From: Dromiciops gliroides
Lineage: Eukaryota > Chordata > Mammalia > Microbiotheria > Microbiotheriidae
Assembly (NCBI RefSeq): GCF_019393635.1
Contig: NC_057861.1
Coordinates: 198,712,514 to 198,776,513 of the forward strand
Direction of reading: 5' to 3'
DNA: 64,000 nucleotides
In this document: piece by piece, positions 10,563 to 21,373 of the stretch
Position numbering within the stretch: the stretch's first letter is position 1
Layout: each line of letters begins with the position of its first letter
The notes under the pieces: model-generated
Told to the model about the DNA's origin: nothing
The model's input: the letters and a program-made list of their open reading frames with translations, nothing else
Database searches by the model: none
Program-made: the position numbers and the translations under genes

Positions 10563-11456
10563 TGTGACTAATAACCTATTTGAAAGAACCTGTAACCATC
10601 TTTAAAATAGCCCTGGTTTATAACTCTACCATGGTCACAAAGATGGTAATTTCTGTGGATATAAGCAGCAGAATAGCTTTTGAGAAGTTATTCTACAGAT
10701 ATTACTGAAATGAGCCTCCTACTTTTCTATGGGAAGGGAATTTTACTGATCTCTCAATCTGATCTGTGAATTTCTTTTTCACCCAAAGTGGAGAGAGGTT
10801 TACATAGCAAGAGCCAAATTCCCCTTTCCATTTTCCCTACTAACCAATATGATCCGTATTTTTAATATGGGTTGATGAGGATGAGGAATTAAGCTTTTAT
10901 GTTTAGTATAGAAAGAAGCCGATTGATCCTTTTGGGATAGAATCATAGGTCCCAATTCCATTGTTGCCATGCTTCTCTCCAAATGAGCAGACAGGCTACT
11001 GACCCAGCAAAACCATCCCTCTAAGGGAGGTTCCCCAAAATTATGGACAAGTCCCACACATTTATTTTTGCACTACAGAATTGATGGAAAGTGTTTTATT
11101 GCTGTCTGGGCAACCAAGACACACTTTTTTTTCCCCCAGGCTTTCATTTGTGTCCCAACCCTGGGGCCAGGAAAGTGAATAAGACACACTTCCCCTGGAG
11201 AGCTGGCTGATGCCCATATAAGGTCAATTATCTTCTTGAGAAAGCCCCAGGGAATCGTACATTACCCCCCAGGATAACCACTTCTCCTATTTAACATGTA
11301 AGCAAGGTTGCTCTGAGGGATAATGGGACACTAGGGGATGCAATGCCATCAATAAGCTGATGATGCTCAACCCTGAATTTCATTTTCCCCTTGCCCAGTT
11401 GCTTATTTTACTCAGTTCCCAGATGAGACAGATAAGAGCCTAGTTCAATTGGGGAC
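10563..11456. other. No gene or recognised repeat
   Basis: About 0.9 kb unassigned. The 85-codon minus-strand frame at 10800-11057 has no recognisable domain. Confidence 0.4.
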
Positions 11457-11636
11457 AAAATGAAGGTGATGCAAAAGGTGAAGGAAATGTTTAGCACATC
11501 CTTCCTAATAATTCAGCACAAATACCTGCTTAAATAGAAAAATATGTTTAGCACCTCAGTCCCAAGGGGATCAGGGACGATTTTATTAACTTAAACTGCA
11601 AATTGGCAAACATGGGTCTATGTAACTATGGACATT
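11457..11636 (+). repeat. Unclassified local repeat, copy A
   Basis: About 180 bp that recur at 13678-13840. Shared blocks include aaatgtttagca, atacctgcttaaat, tatgtttagcacctcagtcc and a right edge near aactatg-acat. Family unknown. Confidence 0.7.
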
Positions 11637-11990
11637 TATTTAATTGTGAAGGGCAAAGGAGACTGAGTTGAACTTTTATGGGTAGGCCTGCATACACAAA
11701 AGGGTACATATGTGGATCAGCATCTAGGCTCACAGAAATCAATGGATGGGAGCAAACAAATTCAATATAGTTGTGCTCAAAGACTTGATGTCTCCCATGA
11801 GGATCCTGGACATACATCCCTGTTCAAATTATTAAAGAGATCACCAACAACTAGCTGTTGTTTGTTTCTCTGATTCCTCAGGGAAGTCTAATTTGGGAAC
11901 TGTACATAATTTGGGGATTTCCTTGTTGATATTACAAATGTCACAATTCCCTACCCCAAACCCAATGCTCCTAACAGCCCAGAAGGACCT
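11637..11990. other. No gene or recognised repeat
   Basis: Unassigned sequence between repeat A and a CR1/L3-like fragment. Confidence 0.4.
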
Positions 11991-12480
11991 TAAAAAATAA
12001 GGTTACCTTCATTAATGTCATCATCGAAGTCATTAATCAAAATGTTAAATAACACAAGACCCAAAACAGATCCCTAGAGCACTCCAGTTGAGATCTCCCT
12101 GGAAATTGACATCATATCATTAATGCATGTTCTTTGGGTCCAAGTATTCATCCAGTACTAAATTTATCTAAATGGATTTTAAATCTGTCAATTAGCCTAC
12201 ATCTTTCCATCTTAGTCACAAGACTAACATATGGTTGCTAAAGGCTTTCTTGAAATCTAGGTAAACTTTGTCTTCAACATCCCCATGACCTGTCTACCTA
12301 GCAGTGTTCTCAAAAAAAATTAGGTTATTCTAGCATCATCTGTTTTTCTTGTTGAAGAAATGCTGATTCTTAGTAATTACTGCTTTCTTTTCTAGATGTC
12401 CTCTAACGATATATCCTGTAATATTGTCAGTTATTGTCAAGCTCACTCATCTAGGGTTTCTAGACTTCACTCTCTATTTT
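11991..12480 (-). mobile_element. CR1/L3-like LINE fragment, antisense
   Basis: Runs such as gaagtcattaatcaaaatgt, acagatccctagagcactcc, gggtccaagtattcatccag, aatctaggtaaactttgtc and gaagaaatgctgattcttag match, from memory, the antisense of the ancient CR1-clade LINE (L3-like) reverse-transcriptase region. The frame is decayed. Confidence 0.6.
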
Positions 12481-12641
12481 TGAGACTTAGAATATTTCCT
12501 CTCTCTTTTCCCCATTTGCCATGATATTTTAAAAATCACTGACACTGGCTCAAATAATCACATTCGTCTGTTCTTTTGGTATTTTGGTATGGATGCAACT
12601 ACAAGCTTCAGGACTCCATGACTTCCCTCTAACCATGTAAT

Positions 12642-13498
12642 TTTATTTATTTATTTAGAATTTTATTTTCCAAAATTACATGTAAAGACAAATTTTAACA
12701 TCAATTTTTAAAACTTTGTGTTCCAAATTCTCTTCCACACTCCCTACCCTTCCTTAACAACTTAAGCAATTCCATATAAGTTATACATGTGTAGTCATGA
12801 AAACACTTCCACATTAGTCAGGTTATGAAAGAAAACAGACAACAAAACTTTAGAAAAAGGAACTAACAAAAAAATTATGCTTCAATCTGTATTCAAATAC
12901 CATCAGTTCTTTCTCTGTAGACAGATTGCATTTTTCATAAGTCCTTTAGAGTTGTCTTAGATCATTGTATTGCTAAAAATAACTAAGCCATTCACAGAAT
13001 ATCATCTAACATTATTTCTGTTATTTTATATAGAGTACATTTCATTTTGCATCAGCACATGTATGTCTTTCCAGGTTTTTCTAATAGCATCCTGCTCATC
13101 TTTTTTTTTTTATAGCAAACTACATTTATATAGTACTTTAAAGAGAAATTCCTTTATAATAAACCCATGCAATTGATTATTGCAACAACAATAATAGATA
13201 AAATTTATATATTATCTTATACCTGACAAAGAATTTTCTTCACAATAGCCCAGCAAAGTCCCATAGGTTTATCATCAATCAATCATCATCATCATCTTAT
13301 ATTGCTCTTGCCTTTACTTCAACAGACCTTTCCTGCAAACCTTCTAAGCCATCTTTGGCTGGAAAATGATCTCACCTTATCCTTTTGTGGGTTCTGCTGC
13401 TCCAGGAATTGTCTTATGGTATTATTTGAAGATATTTGGAGGGGTCTTAGGGAGAGCTCGGGGAAATCACTGCCTTTCCTCTGCCACCTTGACTCCAC
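12642..13498 (-). mobile_element. ORF-less L1 copy, antisense, with perfect 15-bp TSD
   Basis: The left part (12642-13110, antisense) is the marsupial L1 3' end: it begins with an ATTT-rich tail, then ttttccaaaattacatgtaa, agttatacatgtgtagtcat and gttgtcttagatcattgtat. The right part (about 13300-13498) resembles the L1 5' UTR in antisense and ends at ccaccttgactccacc, the complement of the 'gg(c)ggagccaag' L1 start. CTCTAACCATGTAAT flanks both sides exactly (12627-12641 and 13499-13513). The two ORFs are absent; the middle (13111-13300) is a T-run and AT-rich sequence I cannot assign to L1. Confidence 0.75.
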
Positions 13499-13544
13499 CT
13501 CTAACCATGTAATGATCTACACTATGAATCCTCAGAGATTAAGA

Positions 13545-13930
13545 CCATTCACTACCTGGTCAAATTTATATAGTATTTCACAGTTTTTGGAATACAGTTT
13601 TCGCTACAAAGCTGTAAGCAAATGCATAATGAGAAGACTGAGGCTGACTAATGTAAGGAGATTTATCCAATGGGAGTAAAATGAAAATGAAATGGAAGGT
13701 AAGAGAAATGTTTAGCATCAGCACACATACCTGCTTAAATGGAAAAAATATGTTTAGCACCTCAGTCCCAAACAGGTCATGGACCACTTTGTTATTTTAA
13801 GCTGAAAAGTATAAACTTAGGTACATATAACTATGTACATGCTATCATGGCTAATTTGTGTCAGAGTCAGAATTTGAACCTAGTTCTTCTGATTCCCAGT
13901 CCTGTGCTCTGTCCAAAATATGCCATTGTA
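13545..13930 (-). repeat. MIR-type SINE, antisense, split by repeat B
   Basis: Left part aaatttatatagtatttcac...gactgaggctgac...ggagatttatccaa and right part gctaatttgtgtcagagtca, gaatttgaacctagttcttc, cctgtgctctgtcc make one antisense MIR. The interval 13678-13840 is foreign to it. Confidence 0.65.
13678..13840 (+). repeat. Unclassified local repeat, copy B, inside a MIR
   Basis: About 163 bp similar to 11457-11636 with one internal gap (cacatccttcctaataatt is present only in copy A). Its position inside an older MIR shows that it arrived as an insertion. Confidence 0.7.
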
Positions 13931-14095
13931 TTTTCCCCTGATCAATAGGTGAAGATAATTCCAAAGAACATCACAATGCATGTGGCCAAACTAACCTATA
14001 ATAGAAGAAAGAATTCGCCAATGTGGCAATGACTAAAGGCAACAAAATCTTAATACTTCAATGTTTTTCTCTGTTATGGTTAGAATGTCATTAAG

Positions 14096-14330
14096 GGGCA
14101 GGGGTAAGCTGGAGCCTGCTTATACTGGATTGTAAGAAACAACTATTAAATTTTCAATGTGAGCATTTACACCTTGGAAGTTGGCAAATGCTATAAATAA
14201 GGGCTTAATTTGCTGTTTTGTTGATTGTCTAAGAAAGTGATGCAAAAACATTAATGATACAGAATAAATTTTAAAGTGTGCTTTGCATACATTTTTTCCT
14301 TGAGAGCCAGTTGTTAAACATTTGCCTGTA
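14096..14330 (+). repeat. Unclassified local repeat, copy C
   Basis: Shares gtgagcatttacacctt, then a gcaaa-ctataaat block, ttgattg-ct and ccagttgttaaacattt with 16520-16768. Looks like an old interspersed repeat that I cannot name. Confidence 0.65.
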
Positions 14331-14727
14331 TAACACTGAATATATATACTCTAATAAAAGTTTTTTGTTTTCCAAAGAAGATATTATTACTTTCATTCAC
14401 AAGATCAACACAATTGTAATGACATTCTTTGTTCTTCAGCTTTCTTCAAGAGCAACACAAAGAGCTCTAAAGAGCTATACTAAGTTCTAGAACCCCATGT
14501 CAGACATCCCTGGCTTACACTAGAAAAAAGGGAAGAGGAACAGACTTGTATGTAGAAGTAAGAAGCTTATATTATGACCTTATAAGTTTTAAATAGAGTA
14601 GAGGATGCAATAAAATGCCTCTCTATAAAACCAGGACTGAAAAATAGTAGGAGATCATTTCTAAAAATGCAGATCTGAGATTTATCTGCAGGTAATTTCT
14701 TAGATCTGAGATTCATATTTTTGTAGA

Positions 14728-14990
14728 TTTAGGGCTGGAAGGAAACTTGGAAATAATTTAATCCAACTTTTTCATTTCATAATGGTTTTTTTTTTTTGGT
14801 GGGGCAATGAGGGTTAAGTGACTTGCTCAGGGTCACACAGCTAGTAAGTATCCAAGGCCAGATTTGAACTCAGGTCCTCCTGAATCCAGGGCCAGTGCTC
14901 TATCCACTGAGCCACCTAGTCACCCCTCATTTTATAAATTAAAAAACCCATCCCCCAGAAATGAAACTATGTGATTAGATAAGCAGTTCA
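14728..14990 (-). repeat. MIR-related SINE, antisense, split by a SINE
   Basis: Left part gggctggaaggaaacttgga...taatccaac and right part ttaaaaaacccatcccccagaa... fit the antisense of the MIR-related group ending in 'gctctaaatctatgat'. The short SINE at 14783-14926 interrupts it. Confidence 0.55.
14783..14926 (-). mobile_element. Short young SINE, antisense
   Basis: T-run, then gggcaatgagggttaagtga, gggtcacacagctagtaagt, tttgaactcaggtcctcctg and ccactgagccacctag. TSD: TCATTTCATAA (14772-14782) and TCATTTTATAA (14927-14937), one mismatch. Confidence 0.92.
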
Positions 14991-15424
14991 AATTAATGAG
15001 TATTGATGATAATGATGATAAATGTTCTAGGAAAAGTCTGAAAAGGGCAATAGCCTTGGAATCCAAATACTGGGATTTGAATCCTGACCCTGCTTTTTAC
15101 TTCCTGTATCACTTTCCTCTCCACACATGATGTCAGTGGTTAAAGAAGAAGAGGCAAAGAGATGAGTGAGCTAAAAAGACAAGTGGTCAGAAAAGTCTAT
15201 GAGAACTGTGAATCACAATATTCCAGAAAATGAAGTTAGAAATAAATAGGAGAGCCAAGAAGTAAAATGGCCAAAGAAGTCCCTGGATTTGATCTTCAGG
15301 GAGGTCAAATGTCATAATTTCACACTTGAAATTAAAATGGCTGATAGCTTAAGGCTCAGCATGGATTGTTAATATAGCTTTATAAACTTTCCATCTACCT
15401 ATATTATTCTATCTGCAATAAACT

Positions 15425-15650
15425 GATTTTTGTGGTGTAATGGATGGAGAACTGTCCTTGGACCCAGGAATACCTGAGTTCAAGTCTCATCTCTGACACA
15501 ATTAGGATGTATGACTTTGGGCAAGTCACTTAGTTTCTCAATGTCCCCTGGCAAATTTCTAAGACTAGAAATTGCCAAGAAGGTACTGACCTGTATTGGT
15601 AGCAGTAGATTCTTCATTAGGAAGTTTCTATACCAATGAAATCACAGGTC
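15425..15650 (+). mobile_element. CORE-SINE variant ending in 'caatgaaatcacaggtc'
   Basis: The tRNA-like head tgtggtgtaatggatggaga and core tgagttcaagtctcatctct are followed by a 3' half unlike the other SINEs: aatttctaagactagaaatt...tataccaatgaaatcacagg. A second copy is at 44228-44425. Confidence 0.7.
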
Positions 15651-16297
15651 TAGTCTTTTTCCCTATGATAATCTAAAACATTTTATAATTCTGTTTACTG
15701 AATTAGTGGGGTAAGGGGGAGGGCCAGAAAATCCATCCAGTGGGTCTAGTTATTGAGCTCTCCTTTCCCACATGAGAGATCAAACAGGTATTCCAATCAC
15801 ATAATTGGAGCCCTGAAAACTTGTGGGGAAAGAACTTGGAAAGAAATCTCTCTTTCATCATATGACATATGCATATTTATACATATGTATATATAATTTA
15901 GGGAGAAAGAGTTTATAAAGCTCTAAGTTCACACGCCAAAGGAGAGCCTTAATTAACGTTCCTGCTGTAACTGTAAAATATGCCTGGGATGTGGTTCCAA
16001 GAGGCTCCCACTGTATTGTGTCAAAACCACACATATTTTAAACTGACAGCCTTAAAACTCACTGTTCTACTTTTGTCCTCTCTCCAAGCTACTACTCTGA
16101 GTCTTTCATTGAAACTCAATAGTTAAAGCAAAATGTGACTATCCCCTGGTTGGTTCCAGGATTCTCCAATCATGACCTCATTTTGAGTCCCAACTAACAT
16201 ATAATAAACGTTAGGGAAAAAAATCTTGTTCATCCTGTGCCCTGTCAGCTGCACCTTCCATTAAAAACAGTGCAACATTTGTAAGGAGGGGTATGGA
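15651..16297. other. No gene or recognised repeat
   Basis: Unassigned sequence with a short TA/CA run near 15870-15895. Confidence 0.4.
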
Positions 16298-16450
16298 GCC
16301 ACAGACTAGGGGAACTGGAAGGGACGTGAGAGATCATTTTTAAAGAAAAGAAAACTGAAGCCCAGAAAAGAGTGGCTTACCCAAGATCACAAAGGTAGTA
16401 AGGAGCAGAAATGGAGATAGAACTTAGGTCTTTTATTTCCTCATAAGGTA
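16298..16450 (-). repeat. MIR-related SINE, antisense
   Basis: ggaactggaagggacgtgag, aaaactgaagcccagaaaag and cccaagatcacaaaggtagt follow the antisense pattern 'gaaactgaggcccagagagg...ggtcacacaggtagtaag'. Confidence 0.65.
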
Positions 16451-16519
16451 TTCTTTTCAAAAGAATACATTTAGACTTAATGTGTCTGGGGACACATGTA
16501 GGTTCTGCTGGATCTCAAT

Positions 16520-16768
16520 TAGGAGTGGGCTGGGATCAGCATGAACTACAACCACTTGCTTAACTTTTTACTGTGAGCATTTACACCTTTTAATTAGCAA
16601 ACTCTACAAATCAGAGCTTGATTTATTGTTTTATTGATAGCCTATACTTAAAGTGATGGAAAATTAAAAAAAAAAACGTGTTAAATGTTAGAAACTTTAA
16701 AATGTGCCACATGTTATTTCTCTCTTTCTCTAGAAAGCTGGTTGTTAAACATTTATCAGAATACCCCT
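16520..16768 (+). repeat. Unclassified local repeat, copy D
   Basis: Partner of 14096-14330: gtgagcatttacacctttta, gcaaactctacaaatcagag, and gctggttgttaaacatttat. The 3' edge is probably near gaatacccctg. Confidence 0.65.
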
Positions 16769-17985
16769 GCTCTTGAACCAAATTGTCTTTGAGTGGCCCC
16801 TCTTGAATATTCTATTGCATATCATAAATAGACCAGTCAAGACTAAAGGCTCAGTTACTGCCCAAATCTGAAAGACAGACTGCCACAATAAACCAGGAGA
16901 TAGACCAGGAGTAAAGAGTTACAAGAGGTTTTATTTTGTTTTGTTTTTCCTAGAGAGAAAAATTAGAAAGACTCGCACCCAGAATTTGAAGCTCTGTGAG
17001 CAATTTGCTGCCACTCTCTAATTTATTATTATCCTCTACTTGTAACTCTAACCCAACAATGTGTCATCTTTACTTTTCATGTTATTTATTTACAAGTGCA
17101 TTTTTAGTATCAAGCCCTTCATTCATTAATCCTAATGTGGCCTTTTCCAATGTCTACTTACCATTTTAAATACTTACTATAATTTACAGGGCTTTCTTGA
17201 ACACATCCAAGGTATGTTATATGGGGCTAGCTTAATGGAAAGTCTTGTATACCAAAGCAGGAAAAAAACACATTTAATTTATGGTGGCTTTGAATTTTGA
17301 TCATAATTTACTCATGGGGACCTATTCATACAAAGCCACACCAATAAGATTTTTAGGGGCAATCTAAAAAAAAAAAGTGCTGATCTTATTATTAATTTTT
17401 ATTCTGAAAGCTTTAACATGTTGCATTCTGGGATTATGCAAATTGTATTTAACTGCATAATACTTAGGGTTATTATAATTGCCCTCAAACTAATTCTATT
17501 AGCTAATGCCTTAGAACCATTTCAGCCACTGGAATTCTTAATTTTTTTTTCCATCTCTCAGAAGCTCTCAAGGGTCTGCCCTAGTTCAAAATTCCAAAAC
17601 ATCAAAATAAATAAATAAAAATATGGCAGCCACAAATGGAGTTAGGAAGAAATAAGAACCACAAAGCCTTTAAACTCAAGGGAGTTTCTTTTTTTTTTTT
17701 TTAGTTTTTTACAAACTGAAGGGCATGGGCAAGAACTGTGCAGAGAGGTATGACAATTGAATTATGTTCTATGCTGATTCATGTATTAATTCATTAAACA
17801 AGAATTTACCATAGAAGAGACACCCACACTAATTAGATCTGAAATCCCATTGAAGAAGAATAAGGAGAACACCAACAGGAGAGTCATATCCCCTAAACCT
17901 ATAAAAATGTTTTCAAAAGCAATGAGGGGAAGATGTGACATGGTCTACTTATGGATACAGACTAGCTCCATGTAAGATCTTTTGC
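16769..17985. other. No gene or recognised repeat
   Basis: AT-rich, unique-looking sequence with T-runs near 16925 and 17690. No coding signal. Confidence 0.4.
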
Positions 17986-17989
17986 TTAC

Positions 17990-18085
17990 CACAGAGTGAA
18001 TTCATTCATTTACACATTCATTAATTTCTTTATTCATTCATTCATTCCCTCATTATTTCACTCCATTCATTCATTTATTCTAATG
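17990..18085. repeat. Degenerate (ATTC)n repeat
   Basis: Repeated attcattc and ttcattta units with interruptions over roughly 95 bp. Confidence 0.85.
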
Positions 18086-18142
18086 TAATCTAGAATGAAT
18101 AATGAATGTTCACTGAGAGCAGTGTTGTCTCTTTCCTTGCAT

Positions 18143-18180
18143 ATATATGTATACACACACACACACACACACATATATAT
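18143..18180. repeat. (TA)n(CA)n microsatellite
   Basis: atatatatgtatacacacac followed by CA and TA units. Confidence 0.9.
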
Positions 18181-18187
18181 CACTCTA

Positions 18188-18320
18188 CCAACAAACATTT
18201 ACTGAGTGCTTACTGTGTGTCTGGCACAAAGCTAAGGACTGTATAGAAAAGAAAAAAAGAAAGAAAAAAGTTCCTGAAGAAACTTAAATTCTAATGAAGT
18301 AGACAACATGTAGATAAATA
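18188..18320 (+). repeat. Old dispersed repeat ('ttactgagtgcttactgtg' type)
   Basis: caacaaacatttactgagtg, cttactgtgtgtctggcaca and aacttaaattctaatgaag match the repeat type at 6395 and 42320. Confidence 0.6.
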
Positions 18321-19019
18321 GTTATAATGCAAGATGCATGTGAAAGGAACCTGAAAGAAGGCCCTAGCAGCTGGTGAAATGGGACTGGGCTTCTACAGAA
18401 TGCATCATTTGAGCTGAGACTTGAAGGAAGCCAAGGATTCTGAAAAGTTATGGGCAAAATCTGCCACAGTGGTTTGGCTAGTTTTGCTATTGTTCTTGTT
18501 TTATAATTCCCAAAAATGCTAGGAGGTTGGTCCCTCAGATTTGATTGGTTGAGGGATCTAGGGCTCTGGCCATTGGCATAGCTTCCCATTTTCCTAGGGC
18601 ATAAAGAGCCAGTTCATCAAGAGTCCATGTCCTTCAGACTTGGAAGATGTCTCACTGCTTTCACAGTCACTACACCCAACACCATTACACCAACCAGATG
18701 AATTTTCATATGGAAATGAGCAGAGCCACCTACCTGTACCTGAACTATGCTGAGTATCCTTTCCATGCTGTGGCTAGCAAACCTCCTTTAGTTAACTTTT
18801 GAATGGTCTGTGAGTGCCTCATTTAATTCCAATCCTGAATACGAAGCACTAGATTGACCAGGGTCAGGCCTGGTCTCTAGAGGTGAAGAAGAAAGTAATT
18901 TCAGGCATGGGGTAAGGTCAATGAAAAGGCAGTGACTAGAAAGGGTATATCATATATAAAGAATAACAAGAATACCAAATTTCCCAGTAGATACTTAACA
19001 AATGTTTGTTAATAATAAA
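18321..19019. other. No gene; L2-like tail near 18985-19020
   Basis: Unassigned sequence ending with agatacttaacaaatgtttg, which resembles an L2 3' terminus. The 101-codon minus-strand frame at 18284-18589 has no domain. Confidence 0.4.
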
Positions 19020-19345
19020 TTCATTCATAAAACAAATATTAAGCATTACTATGTATTCTGTTCACTATGCTGGATGCTAAGGATTCAAAGATGAATAAGA
19101 CATCCCTTGCCTTCAAGTTGTTTAAAGTCATCTAAGGGACATAGAATACTTGCCTTATGTAATGATTGAACAAAACAAAATGTGATCACTGTTAAAGTGG
19201 ATTACAAAAAGCTATAGCTATTCAATGAAGGAATAGATCAGGCAATCCATCAATAAGCATTTATTAAGTGATTGCTATGTCAAGCACTGTGTACAAAGAC
19301 CAATAAACAGTTTCTGCTCCCAAGGAAGCTATATTCTATTGGGGA
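19020..19345 (+). repeat. Two old dispersed-repeat copies in tandem order
   Basis: Copy one (about 19025-19140: aaatattaagcattactatg...gccttcaagttg) and copy two (about 19245-19345: cataagcatttattaagtgattgctatgtc pattern, ending ctgctcccaaggaagcta) are two decayed members of the same type as 6395. Confidence 0.55.
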
Positions 19346-19459
19346 AGCAAACTGTGTACTTATACATGTATATAACTATACATATGTATTGGGGGACTTT
19401 TTGAATAGTTGTAGGGTGAAAGAAATCACTGTAGTCCCTCAGTGGATTTTTAAAATCAT

Positions 19460-19682
19460 TATTTTGACTATATATATATATATATAGTCCCATAGATGCC
19501 AGAGCAGCAGCTGCACCAGTGAAACACTTATTTGTCCATAAAAAGTCATGCCCTTTCCTTGGGTAAGTAAGAAGGAGTCTCCTTTGCTTTCATATTAGCA
19601 TTCTGTGTCATATACATACATACATACATACATGCACACACATATATAAATACACACTATATGTGTGTGTGTGTGTGTGTGT
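19460..19682. repeat. TA, TACA and TG microsatellite cluster
   Basis: A (TA)n run at about 19468-19485, a (TACA)n run at about 19611-19632, and a (TG)n run ending at about 19681. Between them lies local repeat E at 19554-19612. Confidence 0.85.
19554..19612 (+). repeat. Local 59-bp repeat, copy E
   Basis: Matches 21374-21432 at 54 of 59 positions by eye (tttccttgggtaagt, agaaggagtc, attagcattctgtgtcata). Confidence 0.85.
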
Positions 19683-19724
19683 ACACAATGTAATTTAGAA
19701 AGCCATTAGCATTTGAGAAGATTT

Positions 19725-19852
19725 CATTAGATCAAGAAAGATTATATATACTGTATATATATGTATATATATATATATATATATATACTGTGTGTATATA
19801 CATATATATATATATAAAGTATATATATACTGGAATCTTTCTTGATCTAATG
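19725..19852. repeat. AT-rich palindrome with 19-bp perfect arms
   Basis: CATTAGATCAAGAAAGATT (19725-19743) is the exact reverse complement of 19834-19852. The roughly 90-nt centre is almost pure TA with actgtatatat and agtatatatatact blocks that are themselves nearly self-complementary, so the whole unit can extrude as a cruciform. Confidence 0.92.
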
Positions 19853-20379
19853 CTATATATATAGAGAGAGAGCAATTGAGTTAGTTAAGTCTTGAAGGAA
19901 GTGTGATATTCTACAAAGTGGAGGTGAATGGGAAATACCTTCTAAGCAGGAGTGATGGCTAATGCAAAGGCACCTAGAAGGAAATAAAGAGCCACTTGGA
20001 AGAACAGCAAGAAGACCAGTTAGTCTATACTGTAGGGTTCCCCATGCTATCTCTCTCAACTTAGTTTCATCTAAAAATTTGAAATGCAAAAACAACCTAC
20101 TTCATCTAACTGATTAATAAAAATTATTGAAGAGTTTAAGCTAAGGACAGATTCCTAGAGACTTTTTTTTCCAAGTTGTCATCAATCTCTATCACTACAC
20201 TTGGACATAAATCTACATATGTAGATTAAATGTTTATAACTCAGGGTTTTAGCTTAGCTGGAAAAAATTTCCAAATAGGACTTTTAATCTTTTTCCTCCT
20301 CACCATTGTATCTTAAAATCTTTCACTTTATTCCAATCTCTGCTCTGGTTCTATTCCTCATTTTTCCTAGTTGTTATTT

Positions 20380-20550
20380 CTCTCTCCTCAAATTACTTTG
20401 CATTAGGCTTATTTGGGTACATAATATATCCTCCAAGGAAAATGTAAGCTTCTTGAAGGCAAGAGCTATCTTATTTTTATATCAATTTTTCCAGCACTTA
20501 GCATGGTGCCTGGCAAATAGTAGGCATTTAATAATGTTTATTGAATTGAA
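20380..20550 (+). mobile_element. L2 LINE 3' end, sense
   Basis: aaaatgtaagcttcttgaag, ttccagcacttagcatggtg, cctggcaaatagtaggcatt and taataatgtttattgaattg form the L2 terminus. Further L2-like pieces follow at about 20590-20800 (ggttgtaagctccttgagga). Confidence 0.8.
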
Positions 20551-20844
20551 TTTCCTTTCCAAAATGTTAATGCTAACATATATTATCTTGTATTTTTGTT
20601 ACTTATCTCCTGAAAACTTCTTTAGGGCATGGACTATATATAGCTCAATGATAAGCACATTGTTGGCTACTTTATTTTAAGGACATTTTAAATGTTTAAT
20701 CCTTTGCCTATAGTTCCTGAATTATTTTTCTAAAAGTTGCCTTTTGGTATCTTAGGTTGTAAGCTCCTTGAGGATAGGAACTATGTACATAATTTGGTTT
20801 ATATAGAAGGTGGGACTACAATTAGGTAAGATAAAAATAATGGT

Positions 20845-21235
20845 AGCTGATATTTATAAAAGTCTTTAATAGTTTGCAAAATGCTTCACAGATATATCAT
20901 TTGATCTTAAAACAACCTTATAGGGGCAGTGGATAAAGCATGACCCTGGATTCAGGAAGACCTGAATTCAAATCCGGCCTCAAACAGTTGACACTTCCTA
21001 GCTGTGCTACCCTGGGCAAGTCACTTAACCCTCATTGCCCAGCAAAAAGAAAACAAAACAAAAACAAAAACAAAACAACCACCCTAAGAAAAAGGTGCTG
21101 TTTTCATCCTCATTGAGGCTGAAAGAGGTTAAATGACTTGCCCAGGGCCACAGAACCAGTAAGAATCTGAGGCAAGCTTTGAACCTATGTCTTTCTTATT
21201 CAAATTCCAATGCTTGATCCATTTACTGTAGGTTG
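20845..21235 (-). repeat. MIR-type SINE, antisense, split by a SINE
   Basis: Left part agctgatatttataaaagtc, gtttgcaaaatgcttcacag, atttgatcttaaaacaacct and right part ggtgctgttttcatcctcat, gaggttaaatgacttgccca make one antisense MIR interrupted by a short SINE. Confidence 0.75.
20923..21071 (+). mobile_element. Short young SINE inside a MIR
   Basis: ggggcagtggataaagcatg (with an internal deletion of the usual ctaggtggcgcagtgg block), aattcaaatccggcctcaaa, ctcattgcccagcaaaaaga, then an A/C-rich tail. TSD: AAAACAACC at 20909-20917 and 21072-21080. Confidence 0.9.
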
Positions 21236-21298
21236 TTTCTCTATGTAGGTGTTTTCTTGAGTTTTTTTTTTCTAATTGTAATAATAATGCCCTAAGCA

Positions 21299-21300
<2 letters not shown>

Positions 21301-21338
<38 letters not shown>
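21301..21338. repeat. (TG)19 microsatellite
   Basis: Uninterrupted TG dinucleotides. Confidence 0.97.
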
Positions 21339-21339
<1 letters not shown>

Positions 21340-21373
21340 CCTTTTAGTATCCTTGTTTCTCACCCATGTGTAA

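Noticed and set aside
13302-13679. 125-codon plus-strand frame
   Set aside because: It runs through the L1 5' UTR-like segment and into a MIR, so it is a repeat translation.
20306-20680. 124-codon plus-strand frame rich in Leu/Phe
   Set aside because: It crosses L2 3' ends in the wrong sense for L2 coding sequence; hydrophobicity reflects T-rich DNA.
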